A stretch of 64,000 nt of DNA from Albidovulum sp. (GTDB lineage: Bacteria > Pseudomonadota > Alphaproteobacteria > Rhodobacterales > Rhodobacteraceae): assembly GCA_028823855.1 (NCBI GenBank), contig JAPPFL010000071.1, forward strand, positions 1 through 64,000, given 5' to 3'. The notes under the pieces are model-generated. The model saw only the letters and a program-made list of their open reading frames with translations, was not told the DNA's origin and did not search any database. A program made the translations under genes and the position numbers. Shown here piece by piece: positions 27,160 through 35,980 of the stretch (the stretch's first letter is position 1; every line of letters begins with the position of its first letter).

Positions 27160-27591
27160 TGGTTTCGAGGCGATCCCCGTACTACGACAATTGGTTGAGC
27201 AAAAAAACAATGCAGTCGCCTGCAAAGACTCCACGCGAAGACATATAGCAGCATGCCCGGTATATCCGGTGCTCATCATCAGCCTGGCGAAGATACCGTC
27301 GTCGCCCTCTCCCACAATCGTCCTCTCGAGGACAATTCTGCGTGCAAGCCTTGCGACAAAGCACAAACGGCGGGGCGGATGCAACCGAGTGAAGCCGGGA
27401 ACGAAATCTTCCCGACCGCGCCGTCGGCGAAGCAGCACAACTGAGACATGAAGAAAATTTTCCGCAGGCTCAAGGAAGCGGGAAAGCCTCAAAAAGCCGC
27501 AGCCGCGGCGCGCAAGCTTGTCATTCTCGCCAACGACCTGCTTCGCCAGCAGCGTCGAAGGCAGAATACGACGAGACCGAAGAGTGTGTAG
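27160..27591 (+). pseudogene. IS110-family transposase, C-terminal remnant
   Basis: The clear part is 27448-27591: MKKIFRRLKEAGKPQK followed by ARKLVILANDLLRQQ, the conserved C-terminal end of IS110/IS116 transposases (consensus YxRLxxAGKPxKxAxxAxARKLLxxxN). The same frame continues upstream through a TGA at 27442 to SAKQHN, which fits the family's RHN-type segment. Weaker similarity (EAIPVLRQLVEQKNNAV) occurs earlier in another frame. The gene has at least one nonsense codon and one frameshift and is dead. Confidence 0.6.
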
Positions 27592-28259
27592 AAACTGCGG
27601 AAAACTCCGTGTCGGCTGTGAAAATCTGAAAATTATATCACGCGAAACAAAGGCGCTTTCCGATATTTTGCGGCTGGTTAAGCGTCACGTTTTCATTTAG
27701 GCTAACTTCGCAAACGAACGCAGAATATCATTTTAATTCCCCAGTTCGCGACTGCGAGCCGGCTAAATTGTTATCGCTTCCTTCCGAGAATTCGTTGCTC
27801 AAATTCTCGTAGTTTTCCGAACAGCTGCACCTAATTCATTACTGTCTATTCACATTTGAGATTTTATTATTGTAACTACGAAGATATTTCGTTTTCTTCT
27901 ACGGTTTTGGTACCATGCGCGAAGCAGTATTCGCGAGACCGACGAATGCCGCTATTTGGAAATTCAAATACGTTGCCGCGCGCAAGAAAATGCAGGCGGC
28001 GCTGCATCCGGTCCAAATTCTGGACCGTCGAAAACTCTCGGCACTGGATTCTCACTGCCGCCATGAACGAGGACGCGCAGAGGAACCGGATTGGCTGCGG
28101 CCTGCCTGCCGCAAACCCCGTCATGACGGAATTTTCAAAAGCGATTGCCCTGATGCTCGGGTGCGCGCCCTTGAGATTCGCAAAATAGAATGAAATACGA
28201 TTTCCGCGGGACTTGTCGGCAACGGTCCATGAACCCGACGAAAGAGAGGAATTACCGCC
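27592..28259. other. Intergenic, AT-richer stretch
   Basis: About 670 bases, noticeably more AT-rich than the surroundings around 27700-27900, with no recognised gene. The plus-strand frame at 27915-28193 resembles no known family. The right end holds the probable ribosome site GAGAGG for the membrane-protein gene at 28260. Confidence 0.4.
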
Positions 28260-28736
28260 ATGCTATTGAGAGCTGAAAATCGGGATGACGGCACCCGGTT
28301 CGAAAAGGAGGCGCCGGGACTGAACGAAGACATTCTCGGGAACTTTGCCAGCGGCATTCTTTCGGAGCGCAAGGTGAGGGAATTTGTCGACAATCTTGAC
28401 TGGTCGGCGGATGCCAAGCTGCTACTCATGCGGGCGTACGACGCCACGATTTTTGTTGGCAAGACGGTATTCAAGATCGGACGTTTCATTGTTTGCAGCG
28501 CGATCAGGCTGGCGAGCACGTTTCCCAAAACGACATTTGGAATAGTCGCGGGCGCAATTCTGGGATCGCTGGTTGCGGGCATCCCGCTGATCGGTTTCGT
28601 GCTGGGACCGATCGCAACGCCGCTAGCCATCATTCTTGGAACGCTCTGGGGAGCGCTTGAAGACATCTCGGATGCGGCGCTCAGGCAAGAGGTCAAGGGA
28701 GAAGTCAAGAGATTCGATTCGTTCCGCACCGCGTGA
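28260..28736 (+). CDS. Hypothetical small membrane protein
   Basis: A 158-aa protein I do not recognise. Residues about 1-60 are hydrophilic and acidic (DILGNFASGILSERKVREFV). Then come two hydrophobic stretches: one around residues 70-85 (IFVGKTVFKIGRFIVCSAI), and one glycine-rich hairpin at about 95-130 (GIVAGAILGSLVAGIPLIGF, then LGPIATPLAIILGTLWGALE). A charged tail (EVKGEVKRFDSF) ends it. The GAGAGG element before the ATG and the sensible composition argue that it is a real gene. The next gene, a TerB-like protein, follows on the same strand and may work with it. Confidence 0.6.
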   Translation: MLLRAENRDDGTRFEKEAPGLNEDILGNFASGILSERKVREFVDNLDWSADAKLLLMRAYDATIFVGKTVFKIGRFIVCSAIRLASTFPKTTFGIVAGAILGSLVAGIPLIGFVLGPIATPLAIILGTLWGALEDISDAALRQEVKGEVKRFDSFRTA

Positions 28737-28991
28737 CATGTTTCGATTTCCAGCCGCAGCAGGCGCTCGGCAATGAAATTTCCTTGGCCCGGGCCTGCGG
28801 AAGGAAACCGCGGAAGCGTCGACGACTAGACGACTGAAAATTCGCTCGAGACGTATCGGAGCGCTCTGAGCCGGCTTCAGCTGAGTTCGCCCGTCGAGCA
28901 CCCCGACTTTTTCAAGCTGGTGCTTGAAATCGGCAATCGGGCTTACATTCGCCTGCTCAACAGGAAGCCCTAGCTGGAATTATGGGACGTT

Positions 28992-29645
28992 GTGGCAGCG
29001 GGAGGTTCCGGCGCGGCGTTCTTGAGTTCGTCCTCTGTCGCAACGACATTCTTTTCGGAAATCGGCGTATTGGAGTTGATGGGGTCGGGGAGCACGCCGG
29101 TCGGCTGGTTCCTGGCGGGAGCGATTGCCAGCGGGACCATGTGGCATTTCGTGAGAAAGCGGTTCCTGAAGGACGATCGCAAAGTCAGGAAATCGCCGAA
29201 ATACATCAATACTCCCTGCGATATGCTTGCCCTAAGCCTCTTGGATCTGATGGTTCCGTCGATGCTGAGGGTTGGCAAGGCGGACGGTGAGATCCGCGAC
29301 AAGGAAAGGGAGGCAATTTTCGAAGTCCTGCAGTTCAATTTGGGGTTTCAATCCACTATTTGTCGAGGCGGCATTGAGGACACGCTTGAGAACTATCCGG
29401 AGATCGACGATCTGGCTGCCAATCTGGCAAAGATTGCGCGATCCTGCCCCGACATTGACGAGAGGAAGTTCTGCGACCACCTCGCTCAAAGGCTTGAACG
29501 AATTGCCCGCGGCGACTTTATGGCAGACTCGGAGGAAACTGAAACCATTCTTCGGGTGCGCCGTAGTATCGACCAACAGCTCTCGCGCGGAGCCATTGAC
29601 CTGAGCAAGGAATGGCTGGGCCGCGATCCGATCCATCCTGAATAG
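28992..29645 (+). CDS. TerB-like domain protein with N-terminal membrane anchor
   Basis: A 217-aa protein beginning at a GTG. An N-terminal hydrophobic part (about residues 8-55, including PVGWFLAGAIASGTMWHFVR) looks like one or two membrane helices. A central segment, SMLRVGKADGEIRDKEREAI, carries the acidic A-D-G-x-I-x-x-x-E pattern of TerB/DUF533-type helical domains. The rest is helical and charged. TerB-like domains occur in stress-response and membrane-associated surveillance proteins. The function here is unknown. The open frame extends about six codons upstream of the GTG, so the true start is uncertain. Confidence 0.55.
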   Translation: MAAGGSGAAFLSSSSVATTFFSEIGVLELMGSGSTPVGWFLAGAIASGTMWHFVRKRFLKDDRKVRKSPKYINTPCDMLALSLLDLMVPSMLRVGKADGEIRDKEREAIFEVLQFNLGFQSTICRGGIEDTLENYPEIDDLAANLAKIARSCPDIDERKFCDHLAQRLERIARGDFMADSEETETILRVRRSIDQQLSRGAIDLSKEWLGRDPIHPE

Positions 29646-30172
29646 AACGGGAATCAAGATATCAAATAAAGATTGGCTGAGTGCGGCCATATCGTTTTTC
29701 GCCGGGATGGAGATCAAGATACCGAAGCCGGATTTAAAAAATCTGTCATCCGCGTTTCGTCGGAATGCCGATAGAGCCGAACGAGATCGATCATCGACAG
29801 ACGACACTTGCAGAACAGGCTAGGCTTGATCCGGAGATGCCCTTCTTGCCCTTTAGCCTGCCAGTAAATTTCATTGCAGATTTCGGCTGAAACGCCAGTC
29901 CCAACCATGATATTTCAAGCGTCTTGTCAGTTTCGTTTCGACGACCCGGATCGACTGCGGGCCTTTCAATATGTCGTACTTGACGGGTCGTTTGCTGTAG
30001 GGCGCGAAATCCTGCGCTTGGCGTTTCAGGCTTGTTTTCTTTTCATCCCGGTCGCTCCAACGGCCGATTTCATCGCCTCCAGAGTAAATTGCGCGAGATA
30101 GCATGCCCTACCGCAGCTCTTAGGAGCCGAAAGCTCATTTCCGCGGTCGCGGAGGATGACCTGCGGATCGAC
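29646..30172. other. Intergenic region with no recognised gene
   Basis: About 530 bases. Minus-strand frames at 29714-29908 and 29871-30104 are protein-like in places (KYHGWDWRFSRN) but match nothing I know. This may be decayed accessory DNA between the TerB-like gene and the recombinase remnants. Confidence 0.35.
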
Positions 30173-30437
30173 TTAGCGGTTGAGAGCAGAGGGACGGTCG
30201 CCGGGTTCCGCGCAGAGTTCTGGTACCGGGATATCGCGCCGTGCCATGGCTGCATTGGAATAGTCGGGGCGAATTTCCGGACTCCCTTGCGGCCTCTGGC
30301 GCGGGCGGCCGCAAGGCCGGACAGGTGCGAATGCGCACGAGCTCGCTCTCAAACTCGGCGAGTGCGGCGAAAAAGCCGAGGGAAAGGCGTCGCCTGATTC
30401 TGCGAAAACCGGCCCGCGCCGGAAAGCTTCCCGACAA
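30173..30437 (-). pseudogene. Serine recombinase (resolvase/invertase), C-terminal remnant
   Basis: Three minus-strand frames carry successive pieces of a resolvase. RRLSLGFFAALAEFESELVR is the family's long E-helix (consensus FAALAEFERELIxERT). GLAAARARGRKGVRK in a second frame is the region after it. AMARRDIPVPELCAE, then PSALNR, in a third frame is the helix-turn-helix DNA-binding tail. The catalytic serine domain is absent. At least two frameshifts make it non-functional. Confidence 0.65.
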
Positions 30438-30550
30438 GTATCCGCTTGGACAGCGAAGCTACTTGAAAAAACTGCTCGGGAAAGAATGCGCGTACCGGAT
30501 TGCGCCGGATTCACCGTATAACCGCTAGCCCGGTACGTAGGACAATCGGG

Positions 30551-31025
30551 TTAATTCAGGCTGGAATAGTATTGGAGCCAACATCTCCCGTCGTCCTTCC
30601 CACTCGCCATGAACTCCTCGAGGGCCTTGGCGGCGGCGCGTTCGCAGGCGTCCGCCGAGAGCGAGAAGTCGAACGGGATCCTCCTGTCCGCGCGGTAGAG
30701 GCAGGACACCAGGCCCTGCGGGTAGCGGGCGTTCGCATTCGGCGTCGGGTAGCCGCGCTCGACCAGCGGGCGGGGCAGGTTCATCTTCGTGCCGTCCACG
30801 GCTCCTGCAGCGCGGTTCCGCAACCCTTCTCCCCCCAGAGACGAACAGAAGGAAGATGAACAGCACCGCGATCAGGCTGTCGGGGACCCGGAGCCGCCCC
30901 ATCCATTCGCCGTCGCGCTCGGCCGCCAGTTCCGCCGCGTCGCCGATGATCTCGCCCCGCATCTCCGCGAACCGCTCCTCGACGGCGACCGAGGGCCCGT
31001 CGCTTCGGGATGTCGCGGCATTCAA
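30551..31025 (-). pseudogene. IS4-family transposase remnant
   Basis: VDGTKMNLPRPL at about 30770-30800 is the first catalytic aspartate region of IS4 DDE transposases. YPQGLVSCLYRADRRIPFDF follows, the conserved next block. In a shifted frame upstream, MGRLRVPDSLIAVLFIFLLF matches the N-terminal region of the same family. The later catalytic D and E blocks are missing. Frameshifted, truncated and non-functional. Confidence 0.65.
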
Positions 31026-31078
31026 ATTCGAAGGACCGGGCGTAGATCTCCTAGGCCGGCTTTCCGCCCCCTCCCGCC

Positions 31079-31315
31079 GTCATCCCGACGAAGCTCCACT
31101 CCGCCGCCATAGAGCTGCTCCGCAGCGGGGTCGGCTGCACCGTGATCGCCCTGTGGCTTGACCATGAGTCCGCAGAATCCACGCGAGTCCACCTGCACGC
31201 CGATATGCAGATCAAGAAACGGGCGATGGATTAGCCCAGGCCGATTGTTGTCCCCGAAGGAGTCTACGGGCCCGACGACCAGTTGCTGGCGTTTCTCAAC
31301 GCCTTGCAATTCTGT
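31079..31315 (+). pseudogene. Tyrosine recombinase (phage-integrase family), C-terminal remnant
   Basis: In one frame AAIELLRSGVGCTVIALWLD, then HESAESTRVHLHADMQIKKR, reproduces the end of a XerC/D-like integrase: H-x-x-R region, GHE motif, and catalytic-tyrosine region, where the family usually has Q-I-Y but here it is R-V-H. An in-frame TAG at 31232 interrupts it before the family's C-terminal VVPEGVYGPDDQLLAFLNAL, which continues in the same frame. Missing N-terminus, changed tyrosine and the stop all show it is dead. Confidence 0.7.
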
Positions 31316-31460
31316 TTTATGCCGACAAATCAAAGGGCGGGGCGCCCTCGATCAACGGCTTGCGTGGCCATGTCGGCATAAACGGTTGTGGGCATGTAGA
31401 TGATAATGCTGATATCGGCATTATCGTCTGGAGCGCTGCCTGCCGGTTCTGCCTCTCGGC

Positions 31461-31685
31461 CGGAAGAACTCGCTCTTCTGCTGGAAGGAGGTCGGCGCGG
31501 AGACGGTCGGGATCGTCCAGAGCCCGGTCGCGACCTGCCTGCTGCAGGGCGTGGACCCGCGCGCCTGCCTCGAGGACGTGCTCCGGGGGGTCTCGGTCCA
31601 CCCGTCGAGCCGCGTCGGCGAACCCCCGCGCCAAGGCTGTGGAAGGACCTGTTCGCCGGCGATCCGATGACGTCGGACCTGGGAA
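31461..31685 (+). pseudogene. IS66-family transposase, C-terminal remnant
   Basis: The plus-strand frame reads RKNSLFCWKEVGAETVGIVQ, then LLQGVDPRACLEDVLRGVSV and HPSSRVGE, the highly conserved C-terminal block of IS66 TnpC (consensus GRKNxLFxxxExGxE...GVDPxxYLxDVL...HP). After a frameshift it ends TPRLWKDLFAGDPM. All upstream domains are lost. It lies directly behind the integrase remnant, so one element may have inserted into or next to the other. Confidence 0.7.
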
Positions 31686-31944
31686 CCGGAGTCGAATGCC
31701 GCGCGTCCGATCGGCCGAACGGTATCTGAAGCCAGAGAAATCCGAACAAAAAGCTACGTCGCAGTTTAGTCGCTTACTTTCCGCCAATGCTGGCGAATAA
31801 GCTTGCGATTTCGTCTGGCAACGGGTGAGGCGATTGCCGCGCGCCCTACGCCGGCAACATAATCGAGAAAGGCAAGATCGTCGCAAGAAAAATAGCGCCG
31901 GGATTCTGAATCGGATTCATGCATCCGGCGCATGCCGGATGCCG

Positions 31945-32832
31945 CTACCCGCTCCTACCCGGGATCTGCTTATACGCCTGAATCTCCAAAAGCAGTTTTT
32001 GCGGAAGTTTAGGCCAGCTATAAATCCTACCTTGCGTCCAGGACTTGGTGTTGAGAGCGTTCGTGTTCTTACTTACGATGGCCTTGAAACGATCGTGCTC
32101 AATCAAATACCGCGATCCCTCGGCAGGGCAATCGAGCCAAATGCCTCGATTTTCCCAGTCCTTTTTTATCATGAAACGGTTTAACCGCTGTACGCGGTTT
32201 GGGGGTTCGGCAGGACCGCCTGCGATGCAATCAATCTTAGTATTAAACTTGGGTCCGCCTGCATCTGGCTGCCCGTATTTCCCGTCCAGGCCGCGGACTT
32301 CTATTCCAGCCCTTTTCCAGCGGGCAAGCGGTTCGTCCAGGCCAGCCCAGTCGTCCGGCATCTTCGACTGTAAGCCGTAACTACTCAGTCGCTTGTCTTC
32401 AGCCTCCGTAATAACGGCGACAACATATGCGTCAATCACCATTTCCATTTCGTCCGGTGATTCAGCCCGCCAGAAATAGTCAAAAAGAACGTTGATTGGA
32501 ATCCCGTGGTCAACCGTTACCTTTACGCCCCTGCCTTTGGAACCAGTCCATCTGCTTCGGTCGGAATGGCCGCTTGCATCTGTAATCGCATCGTGAGCCG
32601 CCTTGCTGGCCGGATGCCTGGAGTTTGTTTTTGCCTTGCTAATCGACCAAACGCCTCCGAACTTGTCGGCGCCGATCCGGCTGTCCCAGTTGTCCCGAAA
32701 AGCCTCTCGCAGTTTTGAATTTCTGTGTCGGCTTGTTGCGCCTTCTCGAAGAAAATGATCTGCATCAATCCAGGCCTTCATGCCCGCTTGAAGCGCTAGG
32801 GCCTTTTCAAGTGTCGTCATCGTTGCAGGCAT
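31945..32832 (-). CDS. Hypothetical protein (295 aa)
   Basis: A long, well-composed frame that I do not recognise. The ATG at 32832 (MPATMTTLEKALALQ) is the likely start; an ATG at 32922 gives 325 aa. It is hydrophilic with no signal peptide or membrane segment. Notable parts are GVKVTVDHGIPINVLFDYFW near residue 105, DAYVVAVITEAEDKRLSSYG near 135 and RGIWLDCPAEGSRYLIEHDR near 240. Its intactness among dead mobile elements makes it stand out. It could be a cargo or defence gene of a lost element, but nothing in the sequence proves that. Confidence 0.6.
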   Translation of the reverse strand: MPATMTTLEKALALQAGMKAWIDADHFLREGATSRHRNSKLREAFRDNWDSRIGADKFGGVWSISKAKTNSRHPASKAAHDAITDASGHSDRSRWTGSKGRGVKVTVDHGIPINVLFDYFWRAESPDEMEMVIDAYVVAVITEAEDKRLSSYGLQSKMPDDWAGLDEPLARWKRAGIEVRGLDGKYGQPDAGGPKFNTKIDCIAGGPAEPPNRVQRLNRFMIKKDWENRGIWLDCPAEGSRYLIEHDRFKAIVSKNTNALNTKSWTQGRIYSWPKLPQKLLLEIQAYKQIPGRSG

Positions 32833-33441
32833 GGCGGGACTTCCTGGTTTTGATGTGAAACGGGCGTTCGAGTCGGTGAGGGAAACGCAAAGCGCGCCCT
32901 CGGGTACCGGCCAACAGTTCAAGCGACGGCATCGCTGAGCGACGGATGCCGCTTATCATTCTGAAGCATTGCCATGAATTCGACAGGGGATCACTATCGC
33001 CATCTCTCTACGGCGCTGACCCCGGGGATTTTGGCGGTCGCCAATTTTGATTGCGGGTCGCCGATACTAACGTGCGTTCCCGCTCTATATCGAAATCGAT
33101 TCCGCGATCAACACTTTCCGCATGCGAATTCCCCTTTAAAGGGCTTTGGCATACGAGCAGCGCCAATTCGCAGATTGATTCTCGAATCTTCGAAGCGCGC
33201 GGCGCGCGCCTCGGCGTAGACCAGGATTATTTCAGCGGACTGCCCGCTGGACCGGCGAATCTCATCGGGCTGTTCCCGGATGCCGTTCCGGAGGAATCTA
33301 TAAGGTTTCCGAGGGGAACAGGGTTCGAAGTCTGCGGGCACCGCCGCCAGCGCTTTCCGAAAGACGAGGCTTCAGGTAAGGGACAGGGTTCGGCACGGCG
33401 AAGCAATTTTGCCGGGTCAGGCTGACGGGAAAGAGCAGGTC
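32833..33441. other. Region without a recognised gene
   Basis: About 600 bases. A plus-strand frame at 33051-33425 contains protein-like stretches (LGVDQDYFSGLPAGPANLIG) but matches nothing I know. It may be a decayed gene upstream of the ORF at 33442. Confidence 0.35.
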
Positions 33442-33660
33442 ATGAGCGAGGAAAGCCACGAGTTCATTTCGCTTTGAAAATTTCACATTCTCGATGCCCT
33501 TGAAAAGGGGCTGGCTCTTCGCCTCGAGACCCGTCCCTCGCCGGAAACCGGCCTGGCCTATAAATTCGGATACCTGCTGGATGAGGATTATGCGAGACGG
33601 TTTCAAGACGAATTCGCCGATGCCGAGAACAGGAAATGGCCGAAGCCGACGAAGCGCTAG
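33442..33660 (+). pseudogene. Small hypothetical ORF interrupted by an in-frame TGA
   Basis: ATG 33442 has AAGAGCAGG upstream and reads MSEESHEFISL, then TGA at 33475. The same frame goes on with protein-like sequence (KFHILDALEKGLALRLETRP, later GYLLDEDYARRFQDEFADAE) to a TAG at 33658. The part after the stop looks as much like coding sequence as the part before. It is most simply a nonsense-mutated gene of about 72 codons. It is followed three bases later, in the same frame, by the ParB-like ORF, and the three could once have been one gene. Confidence 0.4.
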
Positions 33661-33663
33661 AAG

Positions 33664-34071
33664 ATGGATGCTCTTGACGGCGACCGCCGAAGGCGATCCC
33701 GGAACCTTCGAGCCAAATACCGGCGCTGGACGAGGGAAGGGAAACATCTTGACGAATGGGACCTGTGGAACCAGCTGTTTCGGGAAATGGCTGAAACGCT
33801 CCCGCGGGAGTTCGTCGCCATTTCGCGCCTGCGGCCCGAGCGATCGGAAGATCGCCTTGTCGGCGCCGCCCTGAGTGACAGGCTGCAGGATGTGGATAGC
33901 GGCGACTGGGTTCGCTGGAAGCCGCTCGTCGTCGAGGGGCCGAGAAAGAACCGCCCGGTATTGGTTGTCGACGGGAATCACCGTGCGCAGGCGCTGCTGC
34001 TATCGGGGATGTTCGGCCTTGTGCGCTGCGTCTTTGCCTCGAGCAGGATCATATCGGCGGCCGGCCGCTGA
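33664..34071 (+). CDS. ParB/Srx-like domain protein (hypothetical)
   Basis: A 135-aa protein. Residues about 45-60 (REFVAISRLRPERSEDRLVG) are followed by WKPLVVEG and PVLVVDGNHRAQALLLSG, which resembles the nucleotide-binding pocket of ParB/sulfiredoxin-like domains (consensus VxDGxHRxxA). The basic N-terminus (DGDRRRRSRNLRAKYRRWTR) could bind nucleic acid. It starts three bases after the TAG of the ORF ahead and has no clear ribosome site, so it may be translated by coupling or be the tail of a broken longer gene. Small ParB-like proteins of this size occur near phage and toxin loci. The domain call is moderate. Confidence 0.45.
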   Translation: MDALDGDRRRRSRNLRAKYRRWTREGKHLDEWDLWNQLFREMAETLPREFVAISRLRPERSEDRLVGAALSDRLQDVDSGDWVRWKPLVVEGPRKNRPVLVVDGNHRAQALLLSGMFGLVRCVFASSRIISAAGR

Positions 34072-34407
34072 CGTCGAAGGTTCGCTGATGCGGGCCGATG
34101 CATTCAATTGCGCCGACTCCCGAAAAGCCGCCGCATTTGAAGTTCGGCACATTGAGATCGGATGATTCCAATCCGATATAATGGAACAGCAACGAGTTCA
34201 GCGATCACGCGTAACCGAGCGATGTTGCGGAACGGCTGACGGACGGAGCTAGTTCGATCGGGATAGCCGAATCCGGCTGCACTTCGCCACCGGGCACGTC
34301 AACAGTTGGCAATAGCGGCGATGCTGGCGGCGGCAATAGTCGCGCGTAGGGCGACTGAATTCGGATAGACGCTTCCTAAATGCGCAGACGCTACAGCCCT
34401 GCTGCGC
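34072..34407. other. Intergenic region with no recognised gene
   Basis: About 340 bases with no gene, terminator or repeat that I can support. Confidence 0.4.
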
Positions 34408-35247
34408 TCAGCCGAGGGGGGAACGCGGCTTGAAAGGGTCCGGAATGTCGAACGGGCCGGGAGCCGCGGCCAGGTTGCCGAGGTAGTTCGCGAAGGCGGG
34501 CAGATCGCCGGCGTCGGCGGTTTCGAGCGCGGCGATGTAGTCAAGCTTGAACTCCGTTGAAACGATCGGCACGAACTCGCCGGTCTTGACGAACGGATAG
34601 GCCATAAGCAGCCGCGAAATCCGGCCGTTGCCGTCCTGGAACGGGTGGATGCGCACGAACTCATGGTGCAGCCAGGCCGCTTCGAGCTCGGGCGCCAGAT
34701 TCTTTTCCCGATGGCTTTCGTGGAGTCGAAGGAAATTGTCGACTTCGCTTTGCACTTGTTCGAGCGGGCAGTACTCGTGCACGAAGCCGTCGGCGCGGCG
34801 CGGATTGTTCGGCCCGATTTTCCAGTCGCCCCGGCGCAGCGGGATCTCGGCGCGGTTGCCGAAAGGATCGATTCCGGCCGCCGACTCCTGGTCCTGCAGC
34901 AGCCCCTATAGCGTGTCGTCGTCGACGCTCGTAGCCGAACGCGCGCCGCGAACGCCCTCGAAGCCCTCGGCTATCAGCGTTTCGGCGACCCCGCGGCGCA
35001 GCAGATAGAGTCACTCGATCGGCCCGGTCTCGATGGCGAAGGCCCGCTTCTGGGAAAGCAGCCAGAGGTCCATCGAGTCGCGGTCGATTTCGGGATTCTC
35101 GAGCGCGCCTCGAGTTTCGCGCCAGCGCGCCGCGGCCTCGCGTGCGCCGGCCTGGCTGGAGCCGTGCAGCGACGGATTAAGATCGCGCACCGGGCGCCAG
35201 ACAGCGCCGACGGGCTTGCCGTCCTCCGGGTTGCTGCCGTTGCTCAT
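34408..35247 (-). pseudogene. Fic-family protein, pseudogene with two nonsense codons
   Basis: One continuous minus-strand frame encodes a Fic protein. The N-terminus (MSNGSNPEDGKPVGAVWRPV) is followed by the helix ending FAIETGPIE, then a TGA at 35011, then LYLLRRGVAETLIAEGFEGV, then a TAG near 34910, then GLLQDQESA and the catalytic core HPFQDGNGRISRLLM, the exact HxFxDGNGR motif. Fic enzymes transfer AMP or other groups to protein hydroxyls; in this subfamily IEGNxL-type N-terminal regions precede the core. After PFKPRSPLG the C-terminal winged-helix domain usually present is missing. Two stops and a truncated end mark it as inactive, although a 124-aa piece holding the core (34408-34782) remains open. 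Confidence 0.8.
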
Positions 35248-35980
35248 TTCCCGACCTCCTCGATGCGTCGCGCCCGAGAGCCGGCATACAGAATTGACGC
35301 CGCTGGCTCGGAGCTGGAACAAAATGCAGGGGAATACCTGCAGCGGTCGCATGAGCGCGGCGCTCCCGGCACATCCATACGCGTCTCATCCTGCCCAGGC
35401 ACGTTAGGCGCACGCCGCGCATTTTGAGTCTAGCATGGGCAAGAATTTTCGTTCAAACTCTAACTGAATCGAAACTGGCTCTCTTTCCGAATTGTCGGTT
35501 TCGCCGCGAGTGCGTTCATTGCGCGGTTTTTGTCGCGCAACAACTTGAAATCCGGCATGCGCAATTAATTAGAATTGCGGACTTGCTTGACGAATATCAG
35601 GAAAAGTAAAGGGACTCGCCCCAAAGACAGCCGCCCCCCATTCGGGCCTTTTCGCCGTGCCTTCCCGTTTCCGATTGACGCCGCGCGCGAAATTCTATCC
35701 ATTGGGAATAGGATTATTTCCGCCGCTCGAATTACTTCTCCTGCGGCGCGACCCGCTTAAATTGCTCGTATCCTTAAAGAGCAGTCAGAATCGACTCTCA
35801 TTCCTAGCATCCCTGATGCAGGGTACAAGTTTCTTCCGGGCTGACTTGGTACTTGCATTGGAATAAATTGCGGCAATAAACATACGGCGGGAGTTCAAAG
35901 ATCCAGATCCTTGGACTTGCAGCAAGCCAAATACTCGGAAAAAATGCCGGAGAAGTTTCGCCGAGAGATTTTCTGGAAAG
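35248..35980. other. Intergenic region upstream of the desaturase gene
   Basis: About 730 bases with short frames only. Nothing recognised. It marks the right border of the degraded accessory zone. Confidence 0.4.

Noticed and set aside
33475-33477. In-frame TGA as selenocysteine or as reassigned tryptophan
   Set aside because: TGA serves as the normal stop in many intact genes here (for example hyuA, dppD, the GntR gene), and no SECIS-like element or Sec machinery is visible.
33298-33981. A 227-codon minus-strand frame
   Set aside because: It is antisense to the ParB-like ORF and the segment before it, with no recognisable motif or ribosome site.
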